The notes beneath the pieces were generated by a model. The model saw only the letters and a list, made by a program, of their open reading frames with translations, ran no database searches and had not been told where the DNA came from. A stretch of 64,000 nucleotides of DNA from Henricia sp. BOLD:AAB3569 (taxonomy: Eukaryota; Echinodermata; Asteroidea; Spinulosida; Echinasteridae), in assembly GCA_037783545.1 (NCBI GenBank), contig JBBELK010000370.1, forward strand, positions 992,001-1,056,000, written 5' to 3'. The translations under genes and the position numbers were made by a program. This document shows positions 15,401 to 22,749 of this stretch, one piece after another. Position 1 is the stretch's first letter. Each line of letters begins with the position of its first letter.

Positions 15401-18400
15401 GACACTATGAAAAACTTCATAGTGTGCCCGGTTGGGACTCGAACCCACGACGTCCTGCAAACAAGGCAGACGTCTTAACCACTCGACCACCGAGCTAGCC
15501 GGTATTGAATGGCTGGTTTGAATCATTTCGCAACGGGGATTGCAAATAATCAGAAATTGATTTTAGCTTGCGTCGGGGAAACTGAACATTAATCAAGGTT
15601 TGTTTTGCCCTTACCTGACGTAATTATTAACACTGTATACTCGGTGCTTTCCCGAGACACTATAAAAACTTCATAGCATGCTCGGGTGGGACTCGAACCC
15701 ACGACCTCCTGCAAATGAAGTTTGCTATGAAGTTTTTTTCATAGTGTCTCGGGAAAGCACCGAGTATACAGTGTTAATAATTACGTCGGGTAAGGGCAAA
15801 ACAAACCTTAATTAACATTTATAAGTTTTGTTTGAAGTAGAGGTACTTCATCTTGATGTAGTTGTTCTTTCCCCGCCTTACACCTCTGGCGTCCCTGGTT
15901 CGATTCCTGGGTGTGTACTTGGATTGGGTTTGCAGTCCCTATTTGAGGAGATTTCCCTGGGGTTTTCCTCCCACTTGTAAAACTGCATCTCCTTTGTCAA
16001 TTTGATAATAGACAGGTTTCGCAAGCACACGGATACAGATAGTGAGACGGATTTGAATTTATTTATAAACAGGATTATGAAGGATGGGTTTTTTTCTCCC
16101 TAAGGTGACTGGAGCCAGGTTCGGCTTTGTAGCTCAAGCTTTCTCCAACATCGGAGTTGCGATCATCATCGCTTTCATCTTTGGCTGGCAGTTGACGCTC
16201 CTCGTCCTTGCGTTCCTGCCACTGATTGCGCTGTCTGGTCTACTACAGCTCAGGTTCCAGAGGGGTAACGACGCTAGTAAGAAAACAAGCAATGAAAGCA
16301 TTGGCAAGGTGAGGAAAAGTCAAGTCCAAATAACTTGATTTTTTGTGAGCTGCGGATCGGGCCAATCAGATCCGGCAAATCGGATCCTCAGTGCCAAGGA
16401 CCCTAAGGGGTCGGGGTGGAGGCGACCTGTTGGTCGACCCTGTGCGTCGTGGTTGGCACAGCTGGGGGACCACCTGGAGGGGTGGGGGATGGGTTTGACG
16501 CAGGCCCGATCGATCGCTATAAGGAGACCGGAGGGGTGGAGGAAGATGGTGAATGTGGCGAAGTACCGCTGCGGCACATGCTCCCACACCTGACCTGCGA
16601 AGCAAATGCGAACCTATGTAATACCAATTTCTGTCCGCACGCGTTCGAGCGCACGCGTTCGAAACCGCCCCAAGCCGGTTACGGTGATGTGCCATTCAAT
16701 AACACACTGGTTTCTCATCTTGTTGTTAAATAGAAATCTGTGGAAACACCCGAATTGGGCATCATAATAAATGTTGCAGAATCAATCAATCAATCAAACA
16801 AACAAACTATTTAAATCTTTTATTTTGTGTGCTAATTAAAGAGATTTTCTTGTATTGAATGCAGATTGTTACTGAAACTATTGAAAACATTCGGACCGTT
16901 GCTGCCTTGACGCTTGAGCCCGTCTTCATGCAAAAATATATAGAGCTCCTTTCGAAACCTTACAGGTAATTTTACTATGTTACCATCAATTAGTCTTGTT
17001 GATATAAAAAAGATAAGTGTTTTAAACAAACATTTGGTTGTTCTCACCAAAAGTTTGCCAGCCTTATTACATACATTGAAACTTGTATCAGGGGTCATTC
17101 TATAAATTTGGGGTCCACTTTTTCTGTCCCCGTTACATCTGACATCTTGTAAAATGTTGTATTTTGTAAATTCAGGACATATTCTTTAAATGCCTTCTAT
17201 TTCAAAGAGTGATTACATAAAATACAATTCATAAAAATATGGTTTGAAGGCATTTTTAATGATACTTGTATTGCAAATAGCAGTATGTCCGGTGTAACGG
17301 GGACAGAAAAATGTCACACGTTGGACCCCAAATTTATAGAATGACCCGTATCCTTCTAATGTGCAGGGATGGCCTGAAGAATGCGCACCTGTCTGGAGCT
17401 ACCTACGCCATCTCTCAATGCGGCATATATTTTGCCTACGCATCGGCATTTCGGCTAGGCGGGTTTCTTGTTCAAGAGGGTCTCATGGAATTCCAAGACA
17501 TCTTTTTGTAAGTGGCAGATAAAAAGTAAAATCTTGTTAAGTCGGTCCCCAAGACTAATTTTGAACAAATTTACTGCTGTGACTACCTGACTTAGGACTC
17601 GAAGGCAGTTTGACTTGACTTGGGACTCAAAGGCAGTTTAACTTGACTTGGGACTCAAAGGCAGTTTAACTTGACTTGGGACTCAAAGGCAGTTTGACTT
17701 GACTTGGGACTCGAAGGCAGTTTGACTTGACTTGGGACTCAAAGGCAGTTTGACTTGACTTGGGACTCAAAGGCAGTTTGACTCGACTTGGGACTCAAAG
17801 GCAGTTTGACTCGACTTGGGACTCAAAGGCAGTTTGACTTGACTTGGGACTCAAAGGCAGTTTGACTTAAGATTTGAAGGCAGTTTGACTTAAGATTCGA
17901 AGGCAGTTTGACTTAAGATTCGAAGGCAACTTGACTTAAGATTCGAAGGCAACTTGACTTAACAAAGCACAAATGTTCTGTTCGTTTTCCAAGGGTGTTT
18001 TCCGCCATAGTATTTGGTGGTTTTGGCCTAGGACGCGCCATTGGATTTGCACCAGACTTTGGCAAAGCCAAGATGGCTGCTGCCTATTTGTTTCAACTGT
18101 TGGACCAAGTCCCTCAAGTAGACAGCTACAGTGACAAGGGAGTCAAACTCGTAAGTCTGCAAATATTATAAAATCGGAGTTTCATCGCAAAACGCTATAT
18201 ATCCATTTTTGGGATTTTGAGAAAACTGCCATTACAACTAAGCATTACAGTCGTTGGCAAAACAGTTTTTTGTGGTACATAACACAGTTTGCCAATAATC
18301 TATTTGACAAATGTATAAAATCCATGCATAGATTTTTAAGGTTTTCTGAAGTACTACTTGCATCTATGTGGCAAACATTTCTACAGGAAGTTTATCAACA

Positions 18401-21180
18401 TGCAAAGTTGTTGTCCCTGTTTTCAAATCATGTTATCTGTCTTTAAATGTACTGTATAAAATGTTATTGTGCAGGATGAATTTCAGCCAGAGATATGCTA
18501 CGACAAGGTGCATTTCCGCTACTCAACCCGTCCAGACGTTCCCGTTCTCCGCGGCATAACATTGTCGGTTAAGCCTGGAGAGACCCTTGCCTTAGTCGGT
18601 AGTAGCGGATGCGGGAAAAGCACTGCAGTGTCACTGCTGGAGCGGTTTTATAATCCACTCGATGGACGTGTGGTGAGTTATTATTATTTCTTTCTGGTAT
18701 TCATACCAAGGATTCCTCTAAAGTGGTCATTGCACTGTCACTCGCAAGCATGAGGAAACCCATGAAGAATTATAAATTATAAATTAGAAATGGCCAGAGA
18801 CACCGGGGAATCCCCTTGCTCTTTACGAAAGAATGCTCTGCATTACCGTTACCTAACACCCTGGACCAACGGCTTTACATCCCTTCCGAAGGATGGAGCA
18901 AGTGTGGTTGAGTGCCTTGCTCAAGGGCACAGGTACTGCAGCCGTTCGAACCCGCAACCCCACGTTTTCACCTATGATTTCGAGTCAATGACCCAAACCA
19001 CTCGGCCACGGTACCCCTCAGTTCTACGGAGTGTTTCAAAATAAAATGAAATTTCAACTTCATGCCCTTTTTAACGTGCTGTTTAGCAATAACTGTGTCC
19101 ATTGATTTCTCCATACAGATGCTTGGCAACCACGACACTAAGATCCTTAACGTTGCCTGGCTGCGCTCCCAAATCGGTCTTGTCTCCCAGGAACCTGTCT
19201 TGTTTGATCTTAGCATAGAAGAGAACATCGCCTACGGAGACAATTCCAGAGAAGTTACGATAGATGAAATCATTAGCGCTGCCAAGAAAGCGAACATCCA
19301 TGATTTTATTGCTTCTTTACCTCAGGTTGGTCTAGTGCTCTACCAATTATTCAAATATTCGATCGAAGACTAAATATTCTAATAATGATTTTCGTATTTG
19401 AATATTCAGAAAGGTTGATAAGTAATGAGTTAATGAGTCAATTGGGATTGAAAAGGAGTTAATTTTTTTTTTATAGGATTGGTATTTTTCTCTAAGTTGG
19501 TCTAGCAATCCGGTTAGTAAGTGCTACGTCACACGCCCACGCGCTCCTATTGGTTTGTACATTACGGTTGTTCCGGTTCTGGAAGTAATGTACAAACTAA
19601 TAGGTGTGCGTGTGCGTGTGATGCAGTCACTTACTAACTGGATAGTGCTCCAAATGTACACAGTGGACTTAATTTTGGCATTTCTAGATTGATCGTACTG
19701 TATTAAAATTGACTCTACGATATACATGCAGGCCAATTCGGGAATTTACACCTAATAAATCATGACGAAATCAGGCTACACAAATATTCGATATTCGAAA
19801 CAACACTTGGTTTATACTAGAATATCCGAATGGTAAATTATTCGAATTGACCCAGCCTTAGGTTGGTTTCTATCTAAACTTACGTCCCTGTGAAATCATT
19901 GAGTCAATACACAAAGGATTTAACAATGCCTATACTTGTATTGGTACGTCATCCGTCATAAAGGCTACAATACATGGCAATACAAACGCATATACAGGGT
20001 GCTTTACCCGCGAAAAGACTTGGTGTGAATCACATTTATACTTGTAAATGGTTTTAATGAATTAATTTGTTGACGTTTTGATTCGACAGGGTTACGGGAC
20101 TCAAGTTGGTGACAAGGGCACCCAGCTGTCTGGTGGCCAGAAGCAACGAGTGGCCATCGCGAGGGCGCTAGTCCGTAATCCCAAGATCCTCTTGTTAGAT
20201 GAAGCTACCTCAGCGTTAGACTCGGAGAGTGAGAGAGTAAGTGACTTAAAAGACTGGTCACTGTTTCATTTGCAATGACCCAAAATGTTTATTCACGAGT
20301 TGACAAGAAACACCTTATTGATAGCAATGGTAATAAATACGGCAACAACTGAATGTAACTTTTAAAAAATAAGTGTGTACATAGTACATTCACTTAACAC
20401 AAAACATAGGCGAAGGCTGGTTTTGTCCCGGGAGGTGCGATTTCAAAGAAAGCGGAACTTTAACTCCCTTAGGTGCCATCTTACACCACCTTGATTTTTT
20501 TCTAAAATCAGATAGCATTGTGTTTGTGTTTGAACAGCAATAGACCTGTTCTGGGTTTTTCGCACACAATGGAATTAGCATACTCATTTATTTTTGGTAC
20601 AGCAGACCATTGACATACTGTGGACCGGTTCCTAATCCTATCGCTTATTGCGGAATGCCATCTACTCGGGAACCAAACTGTACATGTCAAAGGTCCGCTG
20701 TACCAGAATATACATGAGTATGCTAATTCCATTGTGTGGGAAAAACCCCGAACAGGTCTTTTTATTTTTTTATTTTTTTTTAACACGTTGCTAATCTTGA
20801 TTTTTTTTTTTTTTTTTTTGTGTATCCACCTTTTTACTTGTGTGATTTTAAATGTTGTAAAGCGCCTTGAGATCTTTATTTGGGTTAAAGGCGCTTGATA
20901 AATGTGTGTTATTATTATTATTCATTATCTCAAGTAGGACGCATTAACAATTACGAAATATTTCACCATGTTATTGCAGGTTGTGCAAGTAGCCCTGGAC
21001 GAGGCCAAGAGAGGGCGCACTTGTATCACCATCGCTCACCGGCTCTCGACCATTCACGACGCCGAAAAGATTGTTGTCATCAGACACGGTAAAGTAGCCG
21101 AGATCGGTTGTCACGAGGATCTAATGGAGTTACAGGGGCAGTATTACAGATTGTACACGGCGCAGGATTTACAGAACTGA
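178..21180 (+). CDS. ABCB1: ABCB1-type multidrug transporter (P-glycoprotein), 25 exons, 5' end outside window
   Basis: Full ABC transporter (TMD1-NBD1-linker-TMD2-NBD2), expected at the plasma membrane, where P-glycoproteins export hydrophobic compounds using ATP. Exons: 178-447, 2453-2627, 3371-3495, 4346-4462, 5148-5202, 5907-6020, 6941-7051, 7348-7473, 7864-8067, 8760-8930, 9497-9767, 9961-9996, 12493-12641, 12926-13081, 13571-13675, 14522-14599, 15180-15263, 16105-16308, 16865-16965, 17367-17507, 17994-18150, 18475-18672, 19119-19325, 20090-20236, 20980-21180. They join in frame to 1233 residues and a stop. The first exon enters in extracellular loop 1, so TM1 and the N terminus (about 80-100 residues) are missing to the left. 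Both NBDs have Walker [10 protein letters not shown], signature LSGGQKQ, Walker [13 protein letters not shown] and an H-loop AHRLSTI, so both ATP sites look catalytic. Several exon sizes (78, 84, 204, 101, 141, 157, 198, 207, 147) match, from memory, the vertebrate ABCB1 pattern. ABCB4 or ABCB11-like orthology cannot be excluded. Confidence 0.95.
480..734. mobile_element. MITE family A, copy 1 (TIR GGGTCATTCTATAAATTT)
   Basis: 255 bp in an ABCB1 intron, with inverted ends of about 26 bases. Nearly identical to 17092-17347; an internal fragment recurs at 13124-13200. Confidence 0.88.
1518..1728 (+). repeat. Interspersed repeat with GTGGCCAC-rich text
   Basis: Text such as aaagaggccacctgtctaaa and tggccacatttgtttggtcc recurs, in inverse orientation, at 58960-59146 and partly at 60357-60560. 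Family unknown. Confidence 0.65.
1729..2173 (+). mobile_element. MITE family B copy (TIR AATGCATAGTTCCGA)
   Basis: 445 bp, ends aattcatagttccga and tcggaactatgcatt. Other copies are at 13729-14121, 52946-53388 and 57233-57668. Confidence 0.85.
2453..2627 (+). CDS. ABCB1: ABCB1 exon: coupling segment, TM3-TM4
   Basis: Continues [17 protein letters not shown], the strongly conserved loop after the first coupling helix, then the hydrophobic TM3/TM4 stretch with [13 protein letters not shown]. Acceptor is a pyrimidine run then cag; donor gtaaga; ends in phase 0. Confidence 0.93.
3099..3224. mobile_element. Small MITE, TIR TTAACCCTTTGC
   Basis: 126 bp with 12-base inverted ends ttaaccctttgc / gcaaagggttaa in an ABCB1 intron. 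Confidence 0.65.
3371..3495 (+). CDS. ABCB1: ABCB1 exon: intracellular loop 2
   Basis: Encodes [19 protein letters not shown] and [11 protein letters not shown], the hallmark ICL2 sequence of P-glycoproteins. 125 nt, donor gtgaga, ends in phase 2. Confidence 0.95.
3728..3975. mobile_element. Foldback family S copy (caatttcatggcgc)
   Basis: Ends caaatttcatggcgct and agcgccatgaaattg, with imperfect arms over about 100 bases each. Related copies: 38726-38964, 44150-44395, 46789-47035. Confidence 0.75.
4346..4462 (+). CDS. ABCB1: ABCB1 exon: ICL2 end and TM5
   Basis: Encodes [15 protein letters not shown] and then TM5 ([14 protein letters not shown]). With the next 55-nt exon it totals 172 nt. 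From memory vertebrate ABCB1 has one 172-nt exon here, so an extra intron may split it in this species. Confidence 0.93.
5148..5202 (+). CDS. ABCB1: ABCB1 short exon: YGS motif and extracellular loop 3
   Basis: Only 55 nt: [19 protein letters not shown], matching the conserved FWYG..LV element between TM5 and TM6. It lies between a cttgcag acceptor and a gtatgt donor and is too short to appear as an open frame on its own. Confidence 0.9.
5640..5870 (-). mobile_element. tRNA-headed SINE family T copy
   Basis: On the minus strand: A-box AGCTCAATTGG and B-box GGTTCGAATCC. Followed by text (aggaacaactgcac) shared with 23795-23960. Flanks part of the ABCB1 intron. Confidence 0.72.
5907..6020 (+). 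CDS. ABCB1: ABCB1 exon: TM6 and entry to NBD1
   Basis: Encodes [19 protein letters not shown] and then [14 protein letters not shown], the standard TM6-to-NBD1 connector. 114 nt, phase 0 at both ends. Confidence 0.95.
6490..6807 (+). mobile_element. tRNA-derived SINE family C copy
   Basis: Head with ttgcgggttcgaatcc (B-box), body tgcccttgggcaaggcact, gtgtctctggccatttct and tail ggaatccttggtatgaatac. Copies in inverse orientation at 18691-19022 and 27687-28005. Confidence 0.8.
6941..7051 (+). CDS. ABCB1: ABCB1 exon: NBD1 A-loop
   Basis: Encodes [19 protein letters not shown], then [15 protein letters not shown]. The tyrosine in FRYPSRP is the adenine-stacking A-loop residue. 111 nt, phase 0. 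Confidence 0.95.
7179..7270 (-). mobile_element. MITE family I end fragment
   Basis: gccggtaatcactcgagcca ... gcgtgacgtcgccggaaagc; one end only, in an ABCB1 intron. Confidence 0.7.
7348..7473 (+). CDS. ABCB1: ABCB1 exon: NBD1 Walker A
   Basis: Encodes [19 protein letters not shown] followed by RFYDP. The phosphate-binding lysine and threonine are intact. 126 nt, phase 0. Confidence 0.96.
7556..7770 (+). mobile_element. SINE-like family D copy (tatacagcgcatttcag)
   Basis: Shares cagcgcatttcagatc, ggtcattggactcagtaa, agctccctggggagtat with 53815-54080 and 61113-61390. Confidence 0.72.
7864..8067 (+). CDS. ABCB1: ABCB1 exon: NBD1 Q-loop and helical subdomain
   Basis: Encodes [19 protein letters not shown] with the Q-loop glutamine and then ENIRYG. 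It ends at [12 protein letters not shown]. 204 nt, phase 0. Confidence 0.96.
8760..8930 (+). CDS. ABCB1: ABCB1 exon: NBD1 signature, Walker B, D-loop
   Basis: Encodes [20 protein letters not shown], then [16 protein letters not shown] with the catalytic glutamate after Walker B aspartate. 171 nt. The donor gtcgga is weak but fits the frame exactly. Confidence 0.95.
9181..9303. mobile_element. Foldback, arms aatacatgcacgcaatgcgc
   Basis: Inverted arms of about 33 bases (ttaatacatgcacgcaatgc / gcgtgtatgtattgg, joined by cgcccccttcgcgt) in an ABCB1 intron. Confidence 0.75.
9361..9385 (+). repeat. Poly-C tract, 25 bases
   Basis: 25 uninterrupted cytosines about 110 bases upstream of ABCB1 exon 9497-9767. 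Confidence 0.9.
9497..9767 (+). CDS. ABCB1: ABCB1 exon: NBD1 H-loop and acidic linker
   Basis: Begins [20 protein letters not shown] with the switch histidine and ends with an acidic linker containing a run of aspartates ([19 protein letters not shown]). The linker joins the two halves and is the usual site of phospho-regulation in P-glycoproteins. Donor gttcgt, phase 1. Confidence 0.92.
9961..9996 (+). CDS. ABCB1: ABCB1 36-nt micro-exon in the linker
   Basis: G|ACTTGGAAAGAG...CCAG encodes [12 protein letters not shown] between a cctaag acceptor and a gtacga donor, phase 1 at both ends. Skipping it would keep frame, so inclusion in transcripts is not proven. Confidence 0.7.
10248..10592. mobile_element. 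MITE family I (TIR GATTGCTTTCC)
   Basis: Ends gattgctttccggtgacgtc / ggcgtcatggaaagcaat. Other copies: 48748-49144 (inverse, complete) and 7179-7270 (one end). Confidence 0.78.
10771..10920. mobile_element. 150-bp MITE, TIR TACTGTAAAAGC
   Basis: tactgtaaaagctgaaatat ... aaatattggcttttacagta, arms about 22 bases, repeated cgcgaaaat inside. TA at both ends suits a mariner-like target. Confidence 0.82.
10946..11110 (-). pseudogene. LINE C-terminal fragment (CxCG..QT..H)
   Basis: Minus-strand frame reads [44 protein letters not shown]. The C-C-H-C spacing is typical of the region following reverse transcriptase in some non-LTR retrotransposons. No start, no RT domain: a decayed fragment in an ABCB1 intron. 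Confidence 0.55.
11235..11390. repeat. Imperfect inverted repeat (gatgcactgaaa)
   Basis: gatgcactgaaatgac ... gattttcagtgcatc with inner agacacttttcgt / acggaaagtgtct. Probably a small foldback element. Confidence 0.6.
12282..12460. repeat. Inverted repeat around a tRNA-like sequence
   Basis: Two arms of about 50 bases (12284-12334 and 12408-12458) match with about one or two mismatches; each arm contains the T-arm tgggttcgaatccca of a tRNA-like unit. The spacer holds ctatagctcagctggtagag (A-box). Confidence 0.85.
12493..12641 (+). CDS. ABCB1: ABCB1 exon: Ser/Thr-rich linker
   Basis: Encodes [18 protein letters not shown] and [19 protein letters not shown]. Low-complexity serine-rich content with basic residues fits the regulated linker. 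Acceptor ttcag and donor gtatta, phase 1 in and phase 0 out. Confidence 0.85.
12926..13081 (+). CDS. ABCB1: ABCB1 exon: start of TMD2, TM7
   Basis: Encodes [19 protein letters not shown], then the [15 protein letters not shown] motif typical of TM7 in full-length ABCB transporters. 156 nt, phase 0. Confidence 0.95.
13124..13210 (+). mobile_element. MITE family A, left-end fragment
   Basis: Shares ggggtcca, tgttacatctgacatcttg and gtaaattcaggac with family A, then diverges. Begins about 40 bases after exon 12926-13081. Confidence 0.7.
13571..13675 (+). CDS. ABCB1: ABCB1 exon: extracellular loop 4, TM8
   Basis: Encodes [17 protein letters not shown] and a hydrophobic TM8. 105 nt, phase 0. Confidence 0.9.
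13729..14121 (+). mobile_element. MITE family B copy
   Basis: 393 bp, perfect 15-base inverted ends, internal text shared with the other three copies (gagctagcagac, gattcgct, ccaatgaatctgtgctttcc). Confidence 0.88.
14335..14443. mobile_element. Foldback family E copy (tttgcccttacccgac)
   Basis: Arms aattagggttgttttgccct / agggcaaaacaaaccctaat. Related to 15360-15530, 15588-15815, 50103-50330 and 54135-54285. Confidence 0.82.
14522..14599 (+). CDS. ABCB1: ABCB1 exon: intracellular loop 3 start
   Basis: 78 nt encoding [20 protein letters not shown] then RQ, equivalent to the AGE.LT.RLR...F..MLRQ block. Acceptor is aaatgaag, phase 0. Confidence 0.93.
14730..14870. mobile_element. 141-bp MITE, TIR TTAAAGGCACAGGCTC
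   Basis: Inverted arms of about 31 bases, ttaaaggcacaggctcgtca / tgatgagcctgtgcctttaa, with a TTAA at each end. Confidence 0.85.
15180..15263 (+). CDS. ABCB1: ABCB1 exon: SWFDDPKN segment
   Basis: 84 nt encoding [20 protein letters not shown], an almost invariant TMD2 loop of P-glycoproteins. Acceptor ctgcag, donor gtaagc, phase 0. Confidence 0.96.
15340..15530 (-). mobile_element. Family E with tRNA-like head
   Basis: tgctcttacccgacg, ctcggtgctttcccgagaca, and a minus-strand tRNA-like unit (TCGAGTGGTTAAGACG, GGGTTCGAGTCCC). Begins about 75 bases after ABCB1 exon 15180-15263. Confidence 0.72.
15588..15815. mobile_element. Family E large palindrome
   Basis: 228 bp with arms of roughly 100 bases (aattattaacactgtatact / agtatacagtgttaataatt), loop containing the tRNA-like ggactcgaacccacg. 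Confidence 0.85.
16105..16308 (+). CDS. ABCB1: ABCB1 exon: TM9-TM10
   Basis: Encodes [17 protein letters not shown], then [20 protein letters not shown]. 204 nt, phase 0. Confidence 0.95.
16345..16806 (+). pseudogene. LINE 3' end fragment
   Basis: Frame 16345-16593 reads [20 protein letters not shown] and [15 protein letters not shown], like the GRPxxRWxDDI...WRxLV C terminus of non-LTR retrotransposon reverse transcriptases. It is followed by an untranslated stretch and a (TCAA)n/(ACAA)n tail at 16778-16806, a common LINE 3' end. It sits between two ABCB1 exons. Confidence 0.55.
16865..16965 (+). CDS. ABCB1: ABCB1 exon: intracellular loop 4
   Basis: 101 nt encoding [19 protein letters not shown], the ICL4 coupling segment. 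Ends in phase 2 at gtaatt. Confidence 0.94.
17092..17347. mobile_element. MITE family A, copy 2, next to ABCB1 exon
   Basis: Same orientation as copy 1 and only a few differences over about 255 bp. It ends 19 bases before exon 17367-17507. Confidence 0.88.
17367..17507 (+). CDS. ABCB1: ABCB1 exon: TM11
   Basis: 141 nt encoding [18 protein letters not shown], then [15 protein letters not shown]. Its acceptor lies only 19 bases after the end of a MITE (17092-17347). Confidence 0.95.
17583..17962 (+). repeat. Minisatellite, 28-bp then 23-bp units
   Basis: About ten 28-base units (cttgacttgggactcaaagg + cagtttga) run into four or five shorter 23-base units (cttaagattcgaaggcagtt + tga). It ends about 30 bases before ABCB1 exon 17994-18150. 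Confidence 0.92.
17994..18150 (+). CDS. ABCB1: ABCB1 exon: TM12 and entry to NBD2
   Basis: 157 nt encoding [20 protein letters not shown] and [24 protein letters not shown] connector (observed [16 protein letters not shown]). It begins about 30 bases after a minisatellite, so the acceptor region is largely repeat-derived. Confidence 0.95.
18475..18672 (+). CDS. ABCB1: ABCB1 exon: NBD2 A-loop and Walker A
   Basis: Encodes [16 protein letters not shown], then [19 protein letters not shown]. 198 nt, phase 0. A SINE starts 18 bases after the donor. Confidence 0.96.
18691..19022 (-). mobile_element. tRNA-derived SINE family C copy
   Basis: Complete minus-strand copy, tail to head, with A-box-like GGCCGAGTGG (Ser/Leu tRNA type) and GGGTTCGAAC. 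In the intron after exon 18475-18672. Confidence 0.82.
19119..19325 (+). CDS. ABCB1: ABCB1 exon: NBD2 Q-loop
   Basis: Encodes [19 protein letters not shown], then [12 protein letters not shown]. 207 nt, phase 0. Confidence 0.96.
19507..19643. mobile_element. Foldback, TIR ATCCGGTTAGTAAGTG
   Basis: Ends atccggttagtaagtg / cacttactaactggat; inner arms ttggtttgtacatta / taatgtacaaacta. Confidence 0.75.
20090..20236 (+). CDS. ABCB1: ABCB1 exon: NBD2 signature and Walker B
   Basis: Encodes [20 protein letters not shown] and [17 protein letters not shown]. 147 nt, phase 0. Its nucleotide sequence is very close to the NBD1 signature exon (8760-8930), as expected for an internally duplicated transporter. 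Confidence 0.96.
20520..20765. mobile_element. Foldback, TIR AGACCTGTTCTGGGTTTTTC
   Basis: Arms of about 45 bases with attagcatactcat / atgagtatgctaat inside; between the last two ABCB1 exons. The centre holds a second inverted part, ggtacagc / gctgtacc. Confidence 0.8.
20980..21180 (+). CDS. ABCB1: ABCB1 last exon: NBD2 H-loop, C terminus, stop
   Basis: Encodes [19 protein letters not shown] and ends [12 protein letters not shown] with TGA at 21178-21180. Length and end position fit the family. Confidence 0.96.
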   Translation, partial: VVQVALDEAKRGRTCITIAHRLSTIHDAEKIVVIRHGKVAEIGCHEDLMELQGQYYRLYTAQDLQN

Positions 21181-21804
21181 TGAACTGGATTTTTCAAGTC
21201 ACGCACCTACTCTTTTAATTATATTTTGAAGAAAACAAAATACCTTGTGTAAGGGGATGATCTTTCCACACCCACAGGAAAAGTGGGCACTTTGAAATGT
21301 TATTAACAAGAATAGGTACCCCCAACAGAAGGTGAATTTACCACACATGTAGGTCAATGTTTTGTGAATGTTCAACCACTTTTTGAATAATTCACAAAAG
21401 TGATCAAACGATATTCACAAAAGTGGCGTTTTACAAATCAGTTGCTATTTCTCAAAACTTGGAAAATTCACAAATGGGGCCATTTTCACAAAAAACTATT
21501 TACAAAAGTGGTAAAAATTCACAAAAATGGTTGCAACAGGGCCCCGGAATCAACGTACACACCAATACATTTTAACCCCAAGCATCACAATGCAGACAGA
21601 ATTCTTCTCAAAGTAAACATTTAATTTGTGTAGCTGTATAGCCACGTCTTGTTTTGAAAATTACGATTTCACCACTCGCACAATCGCAAGCTCGGCCTTT
21701 AGTGGACCTTAACATTCGTTCTGCAAGAGTTTAATTTAGTTTTTATTTTTCTCGGGCAGCACTGAGACATTTTACATGGTTGATCATGTACAGTAAACAG
21801 CTAA

Positions 21805-21810
21805 AATAAA
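21805..21810 (+). terminator. Possible ABCB1 polyadenylation signal
   Basis: An AATAAA hexamer about 630 bases after the ABCB1 stop. Another stands at 22764-22769. Either could end the transcript; no downstream GU-rich element is obvious. Confidence 0.3.
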
Positions 21811-22585
21811 ATGATCCATTTAAAAGTGCCAATGGATATCTGAAACTGAAATTTAGAAGTACACCTTGAATTTGAAAATTTGTGAAGTTTGATGGTTTTT
21901 GATATGCACGGCGCGATAATATGTGGCAAAGGGATTCCCCTTCTGCCCCTATACCTCAACGCACTCTTCCCTTTTCTTACTGCAACCAAACCCCCTGAAA
22001 AACTGAAAGGAATTCCTTTGAAATTCCTTGGATGTTTGAGACACAATGGGTTAACAATGGAAGGGGAGAAGGGGTACCCTTTGCCACATATCGTGCTGCA
22101 TATGGTTTTTAAAACCTAATACTCGAAACCTAATGGCTTTCAAAACACTCCCTTATTTTTTCTTGTGTAATACCAGCATTTAAACAGGGTTTAAACAGGG
22201 TCTAAATTTTGTTAAAGAAACTACAGTACCATAAAATTCAGGGTGTCTAAAGAATTTGCTGGACGAATTCAATTGTGCATGTAACTGTTGAGTAATGCAC
22301 CAATCTCGTATGCTTATTGTGAAACACACAAAATGGCAATTCACTTAGTACTCCGAGGATTGTACGAAATGTGTCACTTTAACCGAAATTACAAAACCAA
22401 GGTGAGGGAAAGTGCATTATTTGTTGTTAAAGCTTTAAAAAAATGAAATATTCCAGAGGTATTCCAGTGTATATTTTTGTGTGTAGACGTACTATATTTT
22501 ATAAATATTTCATTGTCTTTATGGTTGGGTATTTGGTGCAAATAGAAGACTTAAAAACAAAATTGAGTAAAGAAAAAGTTGCGCT

Positions 22586-22749
22586 AAAGCCCGCTGCACA
22601 CCTTTGCGATTTACCGGCCAATCGGACACGGAAAAATCAAACTCCGGTCTTATAGCGTACGGTCAGACCGGCCCGAATTGTTTCAGCGCACACCTTTCCG
22701 GTATGTGGTCCGATTATCCGGTAAATCGCAAAGGTGTGCGGCGGGCTTA
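22586..22749. mobile_element. 164-bp MITE, TIR AAAGCCCGCTGCACACC
   Basis: Arms of about 32 bases, ctgcacacctttgcgattta / taaatcgcaaaggtgtgcgg, and inner ttaccgg / ccggtaa. Confidence 0.85.

Noticed and set aside
15427..15500. Apparent minus-strand tRNA with TGT-like anticodon
   Set aside because: Belongs to the repeated family E; similar units at 50253 and 54230 are diverged.
17583..17962. CRISPR-like regular repeats
   Set aside because: No unique spacers: units are contiguous, and the region is a eukaryotic intron.
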